Assembly (NCBI RefSeq): GCF_022829605.1
Contig: NZ_JAKSYD010000007.1
Span: forward strand, 1 to 33,708
Direction: 5' to 3'
Source of the DNA: Methylobacterium sp. E-065
GTDB taxonomy: Bacteria > Pseudomonadota > Alphaproteobacteria > Rhizobiales > Beijerinckiaceae
Length of the DNA: 33,708 bases
The position numbers and the translations under genes are program-made. The notes under the pieces were generated by a model. The model made no database searches and was not told where the DNA came from. It worked only from the letters and a program-made list of their open reading frames with translations. Within the stretch, counting starts at the first letter, position 1; every line of letters starts with the position of its first letter. Positions 30,411-33,708 of the stretch are shown here, piece by piece.

Positions 30411-30460
30411 GCTAGGCCAAGCGCCAATGAGCGGGGGGAAGCCGTCAGAGGACCGGCGGC

Positions 30461-30512
30461 CGGGGAGGGGGATCACCCGGATTGCAGCCCTTGCGAAATC
30501 CGGGGACACCCC
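30461..30512 (-). ncRNA. Dispersed element I, copy 2: structured leader hairpin
   Basis: Minus-strand order: GGGG-TGTC-CCCGGATT, a 13-base loop TCGCAAGGGCTGC, AATCCGGG-TGATC-CCCC. The inner stem lies at 30476-30483 / 30497-30504. Relative to copy 1 (26295-26346), three consecutive stem pairs are changed on both strands with pairing kept, while loop and internal-loop bases are held. It is 96 bases upstream of the ParB-like start. A cis-acting RNA or single-stranded promoter is the best guess. Confidence 0.7.
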
Positions 30513-30779
30513 GGCCGACGCGCTCGCGTCCAGTCCTTGATGGCGGGGGCGGTCAGCCCCTCTTGCCGATCGCGGATGCGATCATGAAGACTGCCGGCAC
30601 AGCCGGTTCTCAGTGGGGGCCGGAAGGCCGTGGGGGGAGCGGACGACGAAGTCATCTTTGGGAGCGGCGGGCTGGCCACAGGCCAGGGGGCTCTTCCTTG
30701 CTCGCGTCAGCGATCGTCACCGTATGGCGGAAACCGCCTTCGGGTTCCGGGAGGCGCAGCCGAGTAGAGCGCGGCCCGG
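30513..30779. other. Hairpin-rich non-coding gap upstream of element I
   Basis: No gene is supported. Short inverted repeats include ATCGC-GGAT-GCGAT (about 30570), CTGGCC-ACA-GGCCAG (30672-30686) and GGCGG-AAA-CCGCC (about 30726). The second is part of dispersed element II. The interval probably holds the promoter for the ParB-like leader and the end of the upstream operon. Confidence 0.5.
30672..30730 (+). repeat. Dispersed element II, copy B
   Basis: Hairpin CTGGCC-ACA-GGCCAG, then CTCTTCC, GCGTCA and CGATCGTCACCGTATGG, followed by CGG. This matches the copy at 15173-15226 in order, orientation and conserved 3' block, with a completely different stem sequence. Function unknown. Confidence 0.5.
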
Positions 30780-31439
30780 TCAGGGCGACGCACCACCGGT
30801 ATCGTCATCCGCCTTGCCACTGTCGCCATTCTCGGGTTTGACGGTGAAAGACAGGTAGGACCCAAGCGCCAGGGCCAGAAAAACGATGCCGATTACCGCT
30901 TCGTACATGGTCACCAGACGCGGCAGCAGGCTATCCGGGTAGAAATCGCCGAACCCTGTCGTCGTGATTGTCATGGCGCTGAAATAAATGGCGTCGAACG
31001 CATCCCGTAGCGGATGGCTATAGGCACGATGCAGCGACAATGCCTGTGCTGCCAGATGAACCAGGCCGAACTGCACGATCGTTTCGATATAGCCGATCCC
31101 GAGGAGCGTGATCCGCTCCGATTTCTCCAGCTTGATGCGGGGCGCCTTACCTTCCAGCCTGTCGAGCGCGTCGCGATAGAACGCGTATACGAGCTCGTTG
31201 ATGCGTCCGAAGGCATAGATCCCGGCGATGACGTAGAGATATCCGGGAAAGGTCCAGCCCAGGAGCCGAACAGCCACGCTGAAACAGCAGATTTCGGCCG
31301 TTATGGCCTGGAAGGCGAAATTCCATGCCCTCAGCGAGCGTGCGGAGGCTATCTGGCCCTGATCGATACGGGCCTTGGCGGCCATTCGGCTCGGGCAAAG
31401 CGCCCAACCCGCCCATCGCATGAGGCGCGTACGATCCAT
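30780..31439 (-). CDS. Ion-channel protein with K+ selectivity filter (219 aa)
   Basis: The pore segment AIYFSAMTITTTGFGDFYPD carries the TTTGFGD selectivity filter of potassium channels, followed by a final transmembrane helix (about residues 175-197: VTMYEAVIGIVFLALALGSY). Upstream helices around AFQAITAEICCFSVAVRLLG, YLYVIAGIYAF and ITLLGIGYIETIVQFGLVHL give about four membrane spans. The start is uncertain: ATG 31439, ATG 31385 or a TTG at 31472. An ion channel is odd cargo for a 33-kb plasmid. It could adjust membrane potential, or act as a membrane effector in a defence setting with the adjacent membrane protein. Fold confident. Confidence 0.82.
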   Translation of the reverse strand: MDRTRLMRWAGWALCPSRMAAKARIDQGQIASARSLRAWNFAFQAITAEICCFSVAVRLLGWTFPGYLYVIAGIYAFGRINELVYAFYRDALDRLEGKAPRIKLEKSERITLLGIGYIETIVQFGLVHLAAQALSLHRAYSHPLRDAFDAIYFSAMTITTTGFGDFYPDSLLPRLVTMYEAVIGIVFLALALGSYLSFTVKPENGDSGKADDDTGGASP

Positions 31440-31479
31440 ACGATATCTATTACCGCGAAAATCGCCTGGCAAAATGAGT

Positions 31480-31779
31480 CTACAGCCGCGGCAGCTCGTC
31501 GAAGGAAGGTATTTTCTTGAAGCGCAGGAAATGATTGTATTCTGCCTGGAGGCGGAACAACGTCTCGGCCGATTTTCCGAACACCTTGCTGAGCGCGGTC
31601 GCCGTATCCCGGTCGATATCGACTTTGCCCTCGATGATGCCTTCTATGGTGCGGACAGGGAGGTGCGCTTCCATCGCGACATATTCGGCGGACAATTTCT
31701 TGCCGTCCATGAACCAGGATTTCATCAGGTCGCCCGGATGTGCCGGAAGCACGTCGTCAGGCTGAGTATCGGAGATCAT
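31480..31779 (-). CDS. HigA-like XRE-family antitoxin/regulator (99 aa)
   Basis: Shows the HigA pattern: LPAHPGDLMKSWFMDGKKLS, then AEYVAMEAHLPVRTIEGIIE (helix-turn-helix), GKVDIDRDTATALSKVFG and SAETLFRLQAEYNHFLR. An AGGA eight bases upstream supports ATG 31779. No HigB-like toxin lies beside it. It sits in a leftward cluster with a 3-TM protein and the channel gene, so it may regulate that cluster. It is the second orphan HigA-like protein on the plasmid and only distantly similar to the one at 14471-14803. Confidence 0.8.
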   Translation of the reverse strand: MISDTQPDDVLPAHPGDLMKSWFMDGKKLSAEYVAMEAHLPVRTIEGIIEGKVDIDRDTATALSKVFGKSAETLFRLQAEYNHFLRFKKIPSFDELPRL

Positions 31780-31792
31780 TTGGTATTCCTGC

Positions 31793-32038
31793 TTAACAGT
31801 TCCATGAGTGAACGACCCGGCTCATCCTATCTACCGTACACGTTCCGCTGACATTCACATGCGAATGCTTCGTCGATTTGCCGCAGCTTAACACAACGAA
31901 TAAATCTCCCAAACCACTTGTTGAATAGTCCATTCCAGCATTCTCAAGATCGGCAGTAATATCAGTGCTGGCCCGGACGACTCGCCTGAGCCTCCTGTAA
32001 GGCTCCAGACATTCCGGGCATGTGTTGAGATCTCCCAT
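31793..32038 (-). CDS. Small hypothetical protein (81 aa), overlaps the membrane-protein gene
   Basis: MGDLNTCPECLEPYRRLRRV followed by a C-terminal segment with VLSCGK and SWNC: a CPEC pair and later cysteines could make a metal site. It overlaps the end of the 214-residue gene by 77 bases in another frame, which is large for a real gene pair. A purine-rich GAGGGAG lies 13 bases before the ATG, farther than ideal. I keep it because the composition is protein-like and it fills the gap to the HigA-like gene. Confidence 0.4.
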   Translation of the reverse strand: MGDLNTCPECLEPYRRLRRVVRASTDITADLENAGMDYSTSGLGDLFVVLSCGKSTKHSHVNVSGTCTVDRMSRVVHSWNC

Positions 32039-32606
32039 CGACCGCCAAACGCTCCCTCTTGAAATTTTTATAGTGTGCGATTTTATTCTCGATCGCCCTT
32101 ATGCGGACGACGAGCCTGGACAGGCGGCTTCTGTTGGCCAGATGCGCGCGCGACAGCCACATGATCCACGTGACGCCGGCAACGAAAGGCGCGTATTGCA
32201 GGTACATGAAGACGTGCCCCAGGACGGGCAGATCGTCCGTGGATGCGGCGTACGAGCTGAAGAACAGGCATCCGAGGGATATCGCCGCGGACGCGAGGCA
32301 GACGAGGCGAATGCTGCCGTTCAGGAAGCTGGCGATCCTGATATCCGTCGTGCCGGAAGATTGCTTTATCCCGTCCAGACAGGACTGCACCGCGATGATC
32401 TCGCCGAGCAGTCGGGACGCATTATCATCGCCGGCGAGGCCGGCATCCAGGGCCGTTTCGTAATTGTCCAGCTGCTGCGCGTAGTCGGCCGCCAGGAGGC
32501 GGTCCCGCTCTGGTGCCGAGCCCAGGAACGGAGCAAGCGTGGCGAAAGCGCAGTTGAGCGCGATCGCCAGCTGGATCACCGACTGGAATGCTGTCCAGCT
32601 CGCCAT
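31962..32606 (-). CDS. Membrane protein, three predicted helices (214 aa)
   Basis: Helices: residues ~9-28 (SVIQLAIALNCAFATLAPFL), ~98-118 (IRLVCLASAAISLGCLFFSS) and ~127-150 (VFMYLQYAPFVAGVTWIMWL). Between the first and second is a soluble helical segment (about 30-95), and after the third a charged helical tail (RLSRLVVRIRAIENKIAHYK). No named family. The layout of a short soluble part with a paired membrane hairpin and basic tail is reminiscent of two-TM effectors in bacterial immune systems, but this is only a resemblance. It is the first gene of the leftward cluster ending in the channel gene. Confidence 0.65.
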   Translation of the reverse strand: MASWTAFQSVIQLAIALNCAFATLAPFLGSAPERDRLLAADYAQQLDNYETALDAGLAGDDNASRLLGEIIAVQSCLDGIKQSSGTTDIRIASFLNGSIRLVCLASAAISLGCLFFSSYAASTDDLPVLGHVFMYLQYAPFVAGVTWIMWLSRAHLANRSRLSRLVVRIRAIENKIAHYKNFKRERLAVDGRSQHMPGMSGALQEAQASRPGQH

Positions 32607-33116
32607 TGCCTGCCCTGCCGTAGAGCGCGCCCGCCGCGAGGTGTACGCCCTCGCGCGCGCGAGGGGAATTCATAAACGGGTCCAATCCCCTAACGATCCA
32701 TGCAACGCCGCCTGCATGTTGCCGCGGCATCACTGATCCGGCCGGGCCGGCCGTGACCGCCATCCATCCCGATCGGCAGACGACGCGCCTCCGTTCGGTG
32801 AACACAGCCAATCCCTGACAGGACAGCAACCGCGTTCGCGTCACCGGGGCGGGCGTTGCCCGCCTCGGTCCGGCGCCACTGCCGACGCCATAGGAAGGCA
32901 GGAAGGCGTCTGTCCATTCAGGCGGTAAGGCTGGGGGCGCTGCCCCCAACGACGCATCAAGGGGGTTGGTCCTCGCCATGCTCGCTATCGCTGCGCGTGG
33001 CTCCGGTCCCGGCCTGCGGCCGCCCCATGACGCTCTGCCCCCCGCGTTCGCCACGTGGCAGGGGTGCTGACGCACCCTAAATTCAGGCCTAAAAATCAGG
33101 TGAGGGGAACAGGCCG
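32607..33116. other. Non-coding gap with inverted repeats and a doubtful long frame
   Basis: A leftward frame from ATG 32979 runs into the next gene as far as 32425, with a start MARTNPLDASLGAAPPALPP and cysteine/arginine-rich content. It overlaps the membrane-protein gene by 180 bases, so I do not annotate it as a gene. Landmarks: a perfect 18-base palindrome CCCTCGCGCGCGCGAGGG at 32648-32665 and TGGGGGC-GCT-GCCCCCA at 32932-32948. The right end contains the ribosome-binding site GAGGGGA of the 33117 gene. Confidence 0.5.
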
Positions 33117-33377
33117 ATGGACGAAACCACCCTGGAGAAAATGCTGCACACGGCGGCCGATCTGCGCCTCAGGCTGGACGGTTCGGATATGGCGGCGGCG
33201 CAACGCGCCTTCATGCAGACCATGCTGGCGGGGCTGGAAGCCGCGTTCGTGAAGCAGGCCGACCAGGTGCGGGCCATCCGGGCGGTCATGCTGCGCCGGA
33301 ACGATGCCGGCGGCCGGGCCACGGTCGCCTATGTCGATCAACTGCTCGGGAAAAGCAGCAAAGTTAGGCTGCACTAG
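33117..33377 (+). CDS. Hypothetical protein (86 aa)
   Basis: MDETTLEKMLHTAADLRLRL, then RAFMQTMLAGLEAAFVKQAD and the end DQLLGKSSKVRLH. An all-helical, coiled-coil-like small protein. GAGGGGA lies about nine bases ahead of ATG 33117. It converges with the PIN gene (stop at 33399) with a 21-base gap. Function unknown. Confidence 0.65.
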   Translation: MDETTLEKMLHTAADLRLRLDGSDMAAAQRAFMQTMLAGLEAAFVKQADQVRAIRAVMLRRNDAGGRATVAYVDQLLGKSSKVRLH

Positions 33378-33398
33378 AACGGTGTACCAAACGTGTAT

Positions 33399-33708
33399 TT
33401 ACTTACCGTCTGGCGGCTCAAGGATCATCGCAGTCTGCGGGTCCTCTGGCGGTAAGGGCAGATCAGCAAGGCTATAGGCTTCCATTCCAGCCTCGATGGC
33501 ATAGCTCCGCACGTCGGCATCATCGGAATACATGACAGTAGCGCCTTCGACGGCGCCGATCGCTGCAATCTGTCGATCAAATTTGATCTTGGCCTTGCTG
33601 GCGTCAGGGTTCCCGCCCTTGCGTCGTCCCTGCTGCCGGGCCTGAGCGATGCGCACGGCGGCCTCTACGGCGGCCCGCTCGTCAAAGCTTGCCACCCGAA
33701 AGCATGCC
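33399..33708 (-). CDS. PIN-domain ribonuclease (VapC-like), C-terminal part
   Basis: C-terminal continuation of the gene starting at 350 after the circular join; bases 33568-33708 duplicate 1-141. It encodes the end of the PIN domain (GGNPDASKAKIKFDRQIAAI, then YSDDADVRSYAIEAG) and a proline-rich tail ending LEPPDGK. Acidic D114 and the SDDAD cluster are intact, so nuclease activity is plausible. A GTG at 33695 is an internal codon of the full-length gene and not its start. The gene is read as 172 residues when the circle is closed. Confidence 0.85.
   Translation of the reverse strand, partial: ACFRVASFDERAAVEAAVRIAQARQQGRRKGGNPDASKAKIKFDRQIAAIGAVEGATVMYSDDADVRSYAIEAGMEAYSLADLPLPPEDPQTAMILEPPDGK
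33568..33708. repeat. Terminal direct repeat, right copy (circular overlap)
   Basis: Identical to 1-141 over its full length; see the left copy. This segment should be counted once when the circle is closed. Confidence 0.95.

Overview
The window is a complete circular plasmid written out linearly. Its last 141 bases (33568-33708) are identical to its first 141, so the unique circle is 33,567 bp, and one gene (a PIN-domain protein) runs across the join. High GC, a Rep_3-type initiator with iterons, a small ParA, a VirD2/MobA-type relaxase with MobC, a VirD4/TraG coupling protein, a DUF2958 protein and a large ParB-like protein together suggest an alphaproteobacterial host, plausibly a sphingomonad. 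That host assignment is inference. No rRNA or tRNA gene was seen.

Layout. (1) 33.4 kb through the join to 1.9 kb: a tightly overlapping leftward operon of five small genes ending in a 252-residue protein and a PIN-domain RNase, resembling a toxin-antitoxin pair. (2) 2.0-12.5 kb: a defence-like cargo region. It holds a small helix-turn-helix protein plus a TIR-domain protein, a serine resolvase, a protein with an SSB-like tail, an Abi-like protein, and a translationally coupled N6-DNA methyltransferase / SF2 helicase / GIY-YIG nuclease trio. (3) 12.7-14.8 kb: small accessory genes, including a metallophosphoesterase and a HigA-like regulator. (4) 14.8-18.0 kb: the backbone for replication and partition, with a hairpin-rich stretch, seven iterons and a DnaA box, rep, two more iterons, parB-like and parA genes, and a palindromic centromere-like repeat array. 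(5) 18.1-25.5 kb: mobilization, with relaxase, MobC, an oriT candidate, and a T4SS coupling protein followed by a small protein ending in an SSB-like tip. No mating-pair (VirB) genes are present, so the plasmid looks mobilizable rather than self-transmissible. (6) 25.6-32.6 kb: a leftward series of genes (DUF2958, a PQ-loop-like membrane protein, GNAT, an unknown, a large ParB-like protein, a potassium-channel-like protein, a HigA-like regulator, and another membrane protein).

The most unusual signal is non-coding. Two copies of a hairpin element sit about 91-96 bp upstream of two different leftward genes (starts at 26204 and 30365). Their loops are nearly identical and their stems differ by compensatory changes (three covarying pairs). 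This points to a structured leader RNA or a single-stranded-DNA promoter for early expression in recipients. A second dispersed element (a hairpin plus a conserved 3' block) occurs at 15.2 and 30.7 kb. Two otherwise unrelated proteins (ends at 5551 and 24964) finish in the acidic D-D/E-I-P-F tip typical of single-stranded DNA-binding protein.
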